The translations under genes and the position numbers were made by a program. Source: Devosia sp. Root436 (GTDB taxonomy: Bacteria; Pseudomonadota; Alphaproteobacteria; Rhizobiales; Devosiaceae). From it: 64,000 nt of DNA. Each line of letters opens with the position of its first letter. Within the stretch, counting starts at the first letter, position 1. The notes below the pieces were generated by a model. The model had not been told where the DNA came from and ran no database searches. It was given only the letters and a program-made list of their open reading frames with translations. Positions 47,832 to 55,838 of this stretch are shown one piece after another. The stretch is from assembly GCF_001426345.1 (NCBI RefSeq), contig NZ_LMEM01000016.1, positions 91,922 through 155,921 of the forward strand, in the 5' to 3' direction.

Positions 47832-48264
47832 GTCCACCTCCGGCTTGCCGGGCAAGAAGATCGCGCTGTTGCACGTGGCGAAGCGCGATCTCCACCTGTC
47901 CGATGACGACTATCGGGCCATGCTGGTGCAGGTGGCCGGCGTCGCAAGCGCCACCGAACTTGACCTGCTCGGCTTCGAGCGGGTCATCGCACACCTGACC
48001 AGGCTGGGCTTCAAGTCCACCTGGTCGAAGCGCACGTTCGGCAATCGCGCCGGCATGGCCAGCCCCAGCCAGGTGGACCTGATCCGGAAGCTCTGGGGCG
48101 AGTACCACCACCAGGGCAACGACGAAACCGCCGAAGCCGCGCTGAACACCTGGTTGACCAGGTACCATCACGTATCGGCCCTGCGCTTCGTGACGGCCGA
48201 GATTGCCGGGCGGATAATTCCCGGCCTCAAGGCCATGGCCGCCCGGAATCAACATGGCCGTTAA
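47815..48264 (+). CDS. GemA/Mu gp16-like regulatory protein (DUF1018)
   Basis: A 149-aa protein matching the gp16/DUF1018 family: IALLHVAKRDLHLSDDDYRA at residues ~17-36, LLGFERVIAHLTRLGFK, then GMASPSQVDLIRKLWGEYH and a final WLTRYHHVSALRFVTAEIAG. In Mu this gene (gemA) modulates host gene expression and DNA topology in the semi-early region. The ATG at 47815 is preferred because it gives the family start; it overlaps the previous gene. This is strong evidence for a Mu-type element. Confidence 0.87.
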   Translation: MSRAPKSTSGLPGKKIALLHVAKRDLHLSDDDYRAMLVQVAGVASATELDLLGFERVIAHLTRLGFKSTWSKRTFGNRAGMASPSQVDLIRKLWGEYHHQGNDETAEAALNTWLTRYHHVSALRFVTAEIAGRIIPGLKAMAARNQHGR

Positions 48265-48349
48265 ACAGGCTTTCAAGGGGGCTGGAAGGGGGTGGCGCTA
48301 TTGCGCCAATCCGTTGCCCAGCCCCGCCCGCACTTCGCGCCACACCAGA

Positions 48350-48550
48350 TTATTTCGAGGCGCCCGCGAGAATAGTTTCCGGAGTTTCTTCGACGTGCAA
48401 AGGGCCCCCATCTTCTCCAGTGTCCCAGCCCGCCATCACGACGAATGTCTCACCCTCGTCTGCGTAGATCAGGTCCACCCTGTCCAGGTTGATGTAAACC
48501 GTCCGGCCTTCATGGTCCTTCGACGTGCAGGCAACCCAATTCGCTCTCAT
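48350..48550 (-). CDS. Small hypothetical protein on the minus strand of the element
   Basis: A 66-aa acidic protein (RTVYINLDRVDLIYADEGET, LHVEETPETI) with a GGAG ribosome-binding site before its ATG. The pattern of short beta strands followed by an ETPE motif resembles small uncharacterised proteins seen in alphaproteobacteria. It points opposite to the phage early operon, so it may be a separately regulated cargo or control gene. Function is unknown. Confidence 0.5.
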   Translation of the reverse strand: MRANWVACTSKDHEGRTVYINLDRVDLIYADEGETFVVMAGWDTGEDGGPLHVEETPETILAGASK

Positions 48551-48771
48551 GTCCGCTCCAGTGTCCGGTGTGCCGCAAAGTGGTAGCCGATTCCGGGAAG
48601 TCGCTCCAACTGGACCTCTTTGGCGCCGCTCCTGCCGAACACCCCAAGCGTCCCCGCAAAGGGGGTGACATCCGTCACGATCCCGTTTTGTTCTTAGGGG
48701 TGACAGATGTTAGGGGCACGCTGGCAAATACGCGTCCCTCAAGCCAGCCGAACGCTCCGGGTGGCCACCCC

Positions 48772-49188
48772 ATGTCTTCAGCTGACGAATTCCCAACATC
48801 CCTCGCCGAGATTGCCGAGGTCATCGGCACTGAAGCTGCGACCATGCTCGCAAACATTAAGGGCGGCCTGGTCACCTACATTCCCTCCAGGGTCGATGCT
48901 GGGCATTGGCTGTCCGAACTGATCGGCTACGACCTGGCGAACAAGCTCTGTGAACACTTCCGCGTTGGCAACGGCAGTGACCGAAAGGTTCAAGGGCAAG
49001 GGGTGAGTCTAACGGTACCGATGGCGCGGTATGCCCGGCAGACCGCTGCCTGGGAAGATGTCCTGGCGCTCGGCTTGACGGTCAGCGAAACCGCTGTTCG
49101 CATGGGGTGCCATGTTCGCACCGTTTATCGCTATCGGGCCAAGCTAGGTTATTCGGACGGGGCGCCCACCGGGCAATCCTCGCGTTGA
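48772..49188 (+). CDS. Mor-like transcriptional activator, paralogue 1
   Basis: A 138-aa protein with the Mor/C architecture: SLAEIAEVIGTEAATMLANI near the start, GGLVTYIPSRVDAGHWLSEL, IGYDLANKLCEHF, and a C-terminal HTH (GLTVSETAVRMGCHVRTVYR). In Mu, Mor activates the middle promoter. The ATG at 48772 lines up with the paralogues; the frame stays open to GTG 48568 and a longer form cannot be excluded. It is one of three Mor-like genes in this element. Confidence 0.75.
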   Translation: MSSADEFPTSLAEIAEVIGTEAATMLANIKGGLVTYIPSRVDAGHWLSELIGYDLANKLCEHFRVGNGSDRKVQGQGVSLTVPMARYARQTAAWEDVLALGLTVSETAVRMGCHVRTVYRYRAKLGYSDGAPTGQSSR

Positions 49189-49196
49189 GCTTCGCC

Positions 49197-49589
49197 ATGT
49201 CCGTGGCGGCTCCTTCTCCGAGCTCCGACCCAATCAATGTGATCATCCAGGTTCTGGGTCGGGAAGCGGGCATGATCGTAGCCCAGCGGCTTGGCGGTCG
49301 CGACCTCTGGTTGCCGCTGGAAGTGCCAGCCGAATCCGCGCTTGCCACCATCGTCGGCACGGATGCTGCGCTCCGGGTTGCTGCGGCTCTGGGAAAACCG
49401 CAGCGCTCCTCGAATGGGGAAATCGGCGTCAGTGTTCTAATTCCTGGCAACCGCAGGTGCGTTTCCGAGGATCAGGCGAGGGCTGCTCTTGTCACGTCCG
49501 ATGAGCGTGCTGCCGAAAGGCTCGGCATCAACGAGTCGACCGTCACCCAATGGCGAATGCATTTCACCGGCAAGGTTTGGGACCGCTAG
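49197..49589 (+). CDS. Mor-like transcriptional activator, paralogue 2
   Basis: A 130-aa Mor-like protein located 8 nt after paralogue 1: NVIIQVLGREAGMIVAQRLG, GRDLWLPLEVPAESALATIV, then a C-terminal HTH (SDERAAERLGINESTVTQWR). The ATG at 49197 gives paralogue-like length. It diverges strongly from paralogue 1, so the pair is old or was acquired separately. A 170-bp gap follows in which no gene is seen. Confidence 0.65.
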   Translation: MSVAAPSPSSDPINVIIQVLGREAGMIVAQRLGGRDLWLPLEVPAESALATIVGTDAALRVAAALGKPQRSSNGEIGVSVLIPGNRRCVSEDQARAALVTSDERAAERLGINESTVTQWRMHFTGKVWDR

Positions 49590-49759
49590 ACGCCGCCCGC
49601 CCCAACCCCGGCCTCGAACATCGAATTTGAAGCGGTATTGAAACGGCTAGAACGGTCGAAGCCACGCGCCCAGCTACCCAAGCCGCACCGATTGCCTTTC
49701 GCCTGCCACAGGGCGATTGTAGCGAAGTGGGCGTGACACCATTCCCGTTCATAAACCTG

Positions 49760-50605
49760 CTAGCGGTTGTGCCTGAAGGGTCGATCTCGATCGAGTCTGG
49801 CGATGCCGTCCTGGACGCGTTCCGCCATGGCTAGGAACATGCGGTCTGCGATGCGGATTTCTTCCTGCAAGTCAGGCGTCAGGTCTCCGTCCTTGTCGAA
49901 TCCGTTTCGATGAACGCAGTCATGCCGCAGACCGGTGATGATCCCCAACCAGCCACGGTCCTCCTCAGACTTGGGCATGATGCCCGTCCCGATCGCGATG
50001 TTGTAGAGGGCATCTGCCTTGGGAAAGTTATGGAATTGCAGGCCACGCAGGTAGCTCGTCACCCGATTGCGGACGATATCGCCGTCCTTAAGGATGTCCT
50101 GGAGGCCGACCTTGGCGGTCCGCAGTTCGTCTACTCGCGACACCATGCGGTCCAGGACCTCGCCTTCTCGCTGGCATAGGCCAATCAACGCATCAGCTAG
50201 AAACGCCTCGATCAGGGAGAAGTGTTGGACCAGCACCATCTGCTGAAACGTCCGGTGCTTCGCCCAGCCACCGTTTTTCAGTAGCAAGCCTAAGCTCTCG
50301 CGACCCCTCCGGAAGACGTCATAGGGGTTGGCTGGTGGGTCGTATTCATCCCAGTCGATATCGTCGCCCAAGTAGGGGCGACATGTTGCGAAAAACGCTG
50401 GCGCATCGCTTGGCGTGACCTCTGTGCCGGCGTCGTCGGAATCGAGAGACAGAAAGTATTCCTCCCGGCAGCCATCGCACACCACGTGCACCGGCGTCCG
50501 GGCAAACGACCCAGCTGGCCTCTCAGAAAGACGGACGACAACTTCCGTTGTCACCGCACACCATACGTTGGTGCAGATGACCGAAATGGCAGCGGCAATT
50601 GTCAT
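49760..50605 (-). CDS. HEPN-like protein (putative ribonuclease toxin/effector)
   Basis: A 281-aa protein. The C-terminal region has a HEPN-type Rx4H motif, RHDCVHRNG (Arg227 to His232), resembling the RNDIVHRNG signature of RiboL-PSP/MAE-type HEPN domains, preceded by long helices (QQMVLVQHFSLIEAFLADAL). The N-terminal third has a CxxC pair (VVCDGCREEY) and an acidic region. HEPN proteins are commonly RNases in toxin-antitoxin and anti-phage systems; catalysis here is inferred, not shown. The ATG at 50605 has GAGGTG upstream. It is the last gene of the minus-strand trio, 9 bases after the ImmA-type gene. Confidence 0.72.
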   Translation of the reverse strand: MTIAAAISVICTNVWCAVTTEVVVRLSERPAGSFARTPVHVVCDGCREEYFLSLDSDDAGTEVTPSDAPAFFATCRPYLGDDIDWDEYDPPANPYDVFRRGRESLGLLLKNGGWAKHRTFQQMVLVQHFSLIEAFLADALIGLCQREGEVLDRMVSRVDELRTAKVGLQDILKDGDIVRNRVTSYLRGLQFHNFPKADALYNIAIGTGIMPKSEEDRGWLGIITGLRHDCVHRNGFDKDGDLTPDLQEEIRIADRMFLAMAERVQDGIARLDRDRPFRHNR

Positions 50606-50614
50606 CACTGCACC

Positions 50615-51679
50615 TCAGTTCGAAATAACGAGGCGCGGACCAGGGCGTGAACCAATGTAGACCGTCTGAACATCCTCTGGTCGAAACGCCAGCAACTTGG
50701 CCAGCTCGTCAACCGAGTAGCCAAGCGTTTCCAGGTGATGCTGCACGACGCGAGCCAGGCGCCAAGGCTTCTCGACCGGTATCGGCAGCGGTTCTACACC
50801 CTTGAACACCTTGCTGTACTGGATGCTCAGAGACTTGTATTGCGAGGGAGTCATGAGAGCCAGATCGAACGCTCGCCGGATCAAAGCTTTTATCGAAACC
50901 TTCCAGAAGGACTTCACTCTACCCATGTGGCTGAGCTTGGCGCCGACCAAATACGAGCGGATATCTGCTGCCGGCATCAGAAGTTCTGCGGCAAACCGGT
51001 GCGCCTCTTCTTCCATCTTTGCATCGTCGTCAGGATGGTGGTGCATGATCATATGACCCAATTCATGGGCCAACGAAAAGCGGAAGCGATCGCCTGGCAT
51101 ATCCATGTTCATGAAGAACATCGGGGGCAGCCCCTCGGAACGGAAGCTCAGCCCATCCATGAGGTCCGTGCCGAACCGGGCAACGATCACCACCCCGCCC
51201 GCCTGCTCTATGAGGTCGACAACGTTGGCCAGAGGCCCACGGGGCACCATCCAATACTCTCTCACCCGCTCCGCAATTTTCTCCGGCGTGAGGCCGTTTT
51301 CATCCAGATCGATCTGCGGAATTGGCTTCGCCACTTCCCAGTCGAAAGATGCTAGCAACTTCGCAACGTGAAGCCGGCGTATATTCATCACAGCGTTGAT
51401 GCGCGCCAACGGTTTGGCAGCGAGCCTCGCCCTTTTCCTATAGTGGAAATGCGGGAAGCCAACGGCCCTCTCCCGCTGGAAAAAGAACTCAACTGGGAAC
51501 CTGGTCGCCGTCGCGATCCGTTCAATGGCCTCATCACCTGGTTGCGTAATGAGGCCATGCTCGAGCTTCGAAATAAGCGCTTGGGTAACATCGGCGCGCT
51601 TTGCCAGATCCGACTGAGTCAGTTCGCGCGCCTCTCGCGCCAACCTCAACATATCGGGATTGAAAGTCCTATCGTCCAC
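50615..51679 (-). CDS. XRE-HTH/ImmA-IrrE metallopeptidase fusion
   Basis: A 354-aa protein with an N-terminal XRE HTH (LTQSDLAKRADVTQALISKL, residues ~20-40) and a central ImmA/IrrE (peptidase M78) zinc-protease domain: AHELGHMIMHHH with the HExxH motif at 205-209 and the third ligand in EEEAHRFAAELLMP. Relatives cleave phage or ICE repressors or DdrO-type regulators upon DNA damage. GTG start at 51679 with GGAGGG upstream. It overlaps the upstream unknown gene by 11 bases and is followed after 9 bases by the HEPN-like gene, so the three are one operon. Confidence 0.88.
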   Translation of the reverse strand: MDDRTFNPDMLRLAREARELTQSDLAKRADVTQALISKLEHGLITQPGDEAIERIATATRFPVEFFFQRERAVGFPHFHYRKRARLAAKPLARINAVMNIRRLHVAKLLASFDWEVAKPIPQIDLDENGLTPEKIAERVREYWMVPRGPLANVVDLIEQAGGVVIVARFGTDLMDGLSFRSEGLPPMFFMNMDMPGDRFRFSLAHELGHMIMHHHPDDDAKMEEEAHRFAAELLMPAADIRSYLVGAKLSHMGRVKSFWKVSIKALIRRAFDLALMTPSQYKSLSIQYSKVFKGVEPLPIPVEKPWRLARVVQHHLETLGYSVDELAKLLAFRPEDVQTVYIGSRPGPRLVISN

Positions 51680-52271
51680 TCCGCGCCCTCCGCGCCCGCG
51701 CAGCGTTAAAGTCGGAATCGCCCATGCCTGCGAACCGCTGCGGCGTGATATCTACCCAATTTGCCTCATTTTCCAAGAAGATCACCTGCGACGACCAGAA
51801 CATCCCCTGGCCGACGCGCCGGGATATGATCACGCGGTTCAGACCCACGCCGGCCGGCGCCAGCTCATAGCCAGCAGTCAGTCGGACAGCGGGGTCTGGT
51901 AGGTCGGGAATGGGCAACTGATCGTCATAGTCCTGTTGCTGTTTGGTCTGGTAATTTGAACTGCGGCCATTGCCGTCGACCTTCTTGAACCTCAGCAATG
52001 CTTGGTCCCGCCAGTTCATGACGCGGAGTCCACGGACATCGAGGATGTGAAGGCCAGCCCTCGAACCTTCGGCGTCCAACATAAGGCGCTCTGCATGTGA
52101 ATATATGCAGTTTGCAGCAGCTCGGGCCGTGTGCTGCGCGCGGGCGGCGTCGGTGTAATTCTCGCCGAAGTAGAATTCGACCGCCCCGTTGAGGATATCG
52201 TTCACGAGGGGCAGGATCGGAGCGATAGCGACCATCGCGGCATTCTGATCGTCTTCACGGGACAACGGCAT
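51669..52271 (-). CDS. Unknown protein, first gene of the cargo operon
   Basis: About 200 aa. Notable stretches are NDILNGAVEFYFGENYTDAA, an aromatic loop WRDQALLRFKKV, a QTKQQQDYDDQLPIPDLPDP segment and a beta-rich C-terminal half ending WVDITPQ. I do not recognise the family, though similarly patterned proteins appear next to XRE-ImmA genes. The ATG at 52271 is preferred because GGAG precedes it by 8 nt; upstream in-frame ATGs at 52304, 52322 and 52358 lack ribosome-binding sites but cannot be excluded. It overlaps the ImmA-type gene and is divergent from the third Mor-like gene. Confidence 0.6.
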   Translation of the reverse strand: MPLSREDDQNAAMVAIAPILPLVNDILNGAVEFYFGENYTDAARAQHTARAAANCIYSHAERLMLDAEGSRAGLHILDVRGLRVMNWRDQALLRFKKVDGNGRSSNYQTKQQQDYDDQLPIPDLPDPAVRLTAGYELAPAGVGLNRVIISRRVGQGMFWSSQVIFLENEANWVDITPQRFAGMGDSDFNAARARRARSGR

Positions 52272-52654
52272 GCACGAATCTCCAAAGGACAGGGTCTCAA
52301 ACATGGGCCCGCTGTTCGACATTTTCAATGAAAAATATAACTGAGAAAATAACTCCATGGATCGCCATGCCCGATCAAGACCAGGGCATGGTCAAATCGG
52401 CCTCGATAAGGGGGTGACCGCCGGGGGGTACGCCACCCTCCCCGTAACAGAGGCTCCACGAAGGAGGCTCTGAACCGGACCGACGATTTCCCGGTTGTCA
52501 CGGCGGTCCACTGGACGATAACGAGTTCCTAGGCCCAGCACCAGCTTCCCAAGTCGACCGACACGACGTCCCCCTGACATTCGTCAGGGTCGGAGACACC
52601 CACAAGCCCTGATAGCTGTCAGTCACCTGCTCAAAAACCGGCGACCTCCTGAGA
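52272..52654. other. Divergent region between cargo operon and Mor-like paralogue 3
   Basis: About 380 bp with no confident gene apart from possible N-terminal extension of the unknown gene. It contains a perfect 7-bp stem (CCCTGAC at 52572-52578, GTCAGGG at 52583-52589) and a weaker hairpin around 52450 (AGAGGCTCC...GGAGGCTCT). Both the cargo promoter and the late/middle promoter driving 52655 should lie here. Confidence 0.5.
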
Positions 52655-53113
52655 GTGACAGCAAGCCAAACGGATATTTCCGACTTACCCGCGTTGTTAG
52701 CGGGGCTCGCGCAAATTATCGGGATTGAGGCCGTCCTGACGCTCGCGGCGGCAAGGGGTGGTCAACGCGTCTATATCCCGCCCGCCGCAATGCCAGATCA
52801 TTGGCTTACTCAGCTTCTTGGTCATGACGCCGCACGGGCGGTGTGTGACCACTTCAAACTGTCGGTTCAAGGGCACCGTGACCACGACGTTGGTTGGATT
52901 GGAACGCCCGTGGTGATTCCCAGTGCCATCAGGTTGCGACGGAGACTCCTGCTCGAACAGGCCTGTGTCAAAGGCTTCAGCATTCGAGAGACAGCAATCC
53001 AGCTGGGCATCAGCGAACGGATGGTTTCGCACATGCGCGCCGCAAGGAACCGACGGCTGGGCCGTGAACAACAGCACGTCGGTTTCATGGACAAGAAAGG
53101 AAACGACCCATGA
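52655..53113 (+). CDS. Mor-like transcriptional activator, paralogue 3
   Basis: A 152-aa Mor-like protein: LPALLAGLAQIIGIEAVLTL, ARGGQRVYIPPAAMPDHWLT, LLGHDAARAVCDHFKL, and a C-terminal HTH (GFSIRETAIQLGISERMVSH). It is the closest of the three to the classical Mor pattern. It starts with GTG at 52655. Its stop overlaps the next gene by ATGA. Its position ahead of the late-type genes fits the C or Mor function of activating downstream transcription. Confidence 0.78.
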   Translation: MTASQTDISDLPALLAGLAQIIGIEAVLTLAAARGGQRVYIPPAAMPDHWLTQLLGHDAARAVCDHFKLSVQGHRDHDVGWIGTPVVIPSAIRLRRRLLLEQACVKGFSIRETAIQLGISERMVSHMRAARNRRLGREQQHVGFMDKKGNDP

Positions 53114-53778
53114 CCTACAAGTATCCCGACGCCGACGCGTTTCAGGAGGCAAGACGACTCGCGGTTCTCGCTAATGAACTGATGGCCTCAAGGGCTAAAG
53201 CAGGCATGCCCATTAGCTTGATACAGGCTACGCAGATGGTCGCAGATGGTCGGCGCGCGTCGTCCGAGGGTGCAAGTTTCCTGGCCGCCAGTGACATCGC
53301 TGCGCAAGCCAGGCTGCTGATGCACCACCGCGAGGAAATCGGCCTGCCAGTCTCCCTGGAAGAGGCGGTTACGCTCGTCTCGGAGAAACGGGCAATTGAC
53401 TTTAAAAGTGTTGACGCAAGCTCGGTCGTTGCAAGTGCGGTATCCGAGCACACGGCAACACCAGACCTGGACAGACTGGCAGAAGAGGCTATCGCTGCAG
53501 GAGTAATTCTTGAAGACAACCGCGATTGGGCCATCTCATTTTCCCGCCAAAATCCCGGCCGGTTCATTGAGTTCTGCGCAAGCGTCGAAGACACTAACAA
53601 GAAGGTTCGCGACCTTCTAGGGCCTGACGCCGCCCCATCCCACTACACACCGGAAAACTATGCTGCGGAAATTGCGGCAGCGGCCAGAGACTACATCGAC
53701 CTTGAAGCAAAGGCGGGCCGACACGTTACGCTCATCCAGGCCGTTGAGGCGGTCTCAAAAGCAAGGGCAAAACGCTAA
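53110..53778 (+). CDS. Phage repeat protein, scaffold/protease-like
   Basis: A 222-aa soluble protein built from three related repeats of the form (A)RxxxxxxxxxGxxxSLxEAVxxV: ASRAKAGMPISLIQATQMVA, LMHHREEIGLPVSLEEAVTL and AKAGRHVTLIQAVEAVSKAR. This repeat occurs in the C-terminal part of phage protease/scaffold proteins, so a capsid-assembly origin is inferred. The usual protease active site is not visible. It is followed by a ~170-bp gap where capsid genes would be expected in an intact phage. Confidence 0.5.
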   Translation: MTYKYPDADAFQEARRLAVLANELMASRAKAGMPISLIQATQMVADGRRASSEGASFLAASDIAAQARLLMHHREEIGLPVSLEEAVTLVSEKRAIDFKSVDASSVVASAVSEHTATPDLDRLAEEAIAAGVILEDNRDWAISFSRQNPGRFIEFCASVEDTNKKVRDLLGPDAAPSHYTPENYAAEIAAAARDYIDLEAKAGRHVTLIQAVEAVSKARAKR

Positions 53779-53949
53779 CTCAAGTTTCCGACCAACCCCC
53801 TTGTCCAGGTTGGGTCGGGACGAGGCGGTGGCCAGCTTTGCGGAGGCCGGCCACCGCCCAACCATCTTCGGCAGCGGGCCCACGAGGTGGGGGACACCGT
53901 TAGCCTCCCTCCCAGGCACCCGCCCCACATCAAGGAAAGGTCACATCCC

Positions 53950-54312
53950 GTGGCAAAATTCGTCTTAAAACCCAATTATGAGTATTGGTGGCCTGTGAGG
54001 GTCAAGTCGCCCAACACAGACCCCAAGCGCGGCGGCGCAACCGTTGAACAGACGTTCAACGCGCAGTTCCGCTCGGTTTCCACGACCGAAACCAGGGAAA
54101 TCATGGATCGTGCCGGCGAGAACGGAACAATTGAATTCATCCAGGCTATAGTCCTCGACTGGGACGAAAGTGTAGTGGATGACGATGGGCAGCCGGTGGC
54201 CTTCTCGGATGCTGCGCTAGCCGACATGCTCGCCAATGTCTGGGTACTGAAGGCTTTCTGGACCGCCTGGTCAGAGTCTACCAGCGGACAGGCAGCCGGC
54301 ACCAAGAAGTGA
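53950..54312 (+). CDS. Phage tail assembly chaperone-like protein
   Basis: A 120-aa protein: KFVLKPNYEYWWPVRVKSPN, then a strand-rich middle and a helical tail (AALADMLANVWVLKAFWTAW). Size and position directly upstream of the tape-measure gene match tail assembly chaperones of siphophages and GTAs. It starts at GTG 53950 with AGGAAAGG upstream; the frame is open further 5' without homology. Its stop overlaps the tape-measure start. Confidence 0.65.
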   Translation: MAKFVLKPNYEYWWPVRVKSPNTDPKRGGATVEQTFNAQFRSVSTTETREIMDRAGENGTIEFIQAIVLDWDESVVDDDGQPVAFSDAALADMLANVWVLKAFWTAWSESTSGQAAGTKK

Positions 54313-55838
54313 CCCGGCCCTTCGTCATTTCGATGAAGCTCATGGCCGACAACAGCAACGCTGTTGCCGGCCTAAAGGAGACACGCCGCGAGATCGAGAT
54401 GCTGGCCACCAGCTCCATCAGCGCGGCAAGCGGGAAAGGTCTAAGCGCCGACCTTGACCGGATGTTCGGCATTAGCGGCAACAATGCCTTCAAAACCACC
54501 CGCGACGATATTGCAGCGATGGGGCAGCAGCTCGACACGCTGCGGGCCCAATACAACCCCGTCTTTGCTGCCGAACAGGCGCACGAAACCAACCTTGCGG
54601 GTATTCAGCGGGCCTACCGCCTGGGCGCGATATCCGCCGATGAAATGTCCCTGGCCATCGACCGCGAGAAGATGGCGCACACCAGCGCCATTGCGGCCCT
54701 GGACGGCCATACCGGCGCGATGATGCGGAACAACCGCGCCGCTGCCCAGCGAACGAACCTGCTTTTTCAGCTTCAAGATATTGGCGTTTCGCTTGCATCG
54801 GGCATGAACCCGCTGATGGTCGCCGCCCAGCAAGGTTCCCAGATTTCCATGATCTACGGCCCGGAAGAAGGCGGGCTGGGCAAGGCTCTGTCGGAAACCG
54901 GCAAGATGGCTGGCGGCCTTGTGTCGAAGCTGGGGCCGCTCGCCCTGGTCATAGGTGGTGGTGCCCTGTCTATCGCCGGCATACGCCATGAAATTGAGGA
55001 AACCAGCGGTGTCGCCGTTGGCTTCGGCGATGTGCTGGCAGCTGTGTTTCAGGTGCCTGCAGCGGCCATTTATGAACAGTTTAAACCGGCACTCGACGCC
55101 GTGGCCTCCTGGTGGTCGGACGAATGGGACCTATTCGTTCAGCAGACCAAGGAGGGCGGTAACTTCATCGTTCGCGAGACGATCGGCATGGTCGATATCG
55201 TCGGCACTATCGTCATGTCCATTCCCGACGCCTTCACCGCAGCGGGTGAGGCCGCCGCCGAGGGTTTTGCCAACGCGATCATCTTCGGCTTCCGAGAGGT
55301 GCAGGTCGCCTACAACAGCCTCATAACCGACATCAACGGCCTCGCCTCCCAAGCTGGTATGGGTCAGGACCTTTTCCCCACGATGAACCTGATGGAGTAC
55401 GTGGACGTGGACTTCGGCGGCGATGCAGCCGTTGCCCGCTTGACCGAAGGTTGGGGAGCCTTGAATACCCGCCTCCAGGAGGTGGCCGAGACCGACTATA
55501 TGGGCCAATTCTTCGGCGCCGTGCAGACGCAAGCGATCGCGAACTACAATGCCGGGCTTGAGGAAACTGGTGACGCTGCCGGTGCAGCGGCCCAGGGCGT
55601 AAAGATCGCCAAGGATGCCATGGCCGACTTCAACCGCGAGATGGACTTCTACAAGTCCACCTTCAGCGGATTTGTCACCGACATTTTCAAGGGCCTGCGA
55701 GAGGGCGGCAACGCCTGGGAAGTCTTCGGCAATGCCGCAGTGTCGGCCCTGGACAAGATAGCCGACCGTGCGGTCGCTGCGTCCCCGGATGGAGAGTGGG
55801 ACACCCTCAACACACTGGCCGGAGACCAAAGACCATGA
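54309..55838 (+). CDS. Truncated phage tail tape-measure protein
   Basis: A 509-aa tape-measure-type protein. Family hallmarks are RAQYNPVFAAEQAHETNLAG in a coiled-coil region, LLFQLQDIGVSLASGMNPLM with AAQQGSQISMIYGPEEGGLG, and a central hydrophobic stretch (LVSKLGPLALVIGGGALSIA). Tape-measure proteins usually exceed 700-800 aa; this one ends soon after ALDKIADRAV, with an unrelated tail (SPDGEWDTLNTLAGDQRP). That suggests an internal deletion fused it to downstream sequence. It overlaps the next gene by ATGA. Confidence 0.78.
   Translation: MTRPFVISMKLMADNSNAVAGLKETRREIEMLATSSISAASGKGLSADLDRMFGISGNNAFKTTRDDIAAMGQQLDTLRAQYNPVFAAEQAHETNLAGIQRAYRLGAISADEMSLAIDREKMAHTSAIAALDGHTGAMMRNNRAAAQRTNLLFQLQDIGVSLASGMNPLMVAAQQGSQISMIYGPEEGGLGKALSETGKMAGGLVSKLGPLALVIGGGALSIAGIRHEIEETSGVAVGFGDVLAAVFQVPAAAIYEQFKPALDAVASWWSDEWDLFVQQTKEGGNFIVRETIGMVDIVGTIVMSIPDAFTAAGEAAAEGFANAIIFGFREVQVAYNSLITDINGLASQAGMGQDLFPTMNLMEYVDVDFGGDAAVARLTEGWGALNTRLQEVAETDYMGQFFGAVQTQAIANYNAGLEETGDAAGAAAQGVKIAKDAMADFNREMDFYKSTFSGFVTDIFKGLREGGNAWEVFGNAAVSALDKIADRAVAASPDGEWDTLNTLAGDQRP

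Noticed and set aside
48568..48771. N-terminal 68-codon extension of the first Mor-like gene
   Set aside because: The GTG-started extension does not align with the other paralogues; a start at 48772 is simpler, though not proven.
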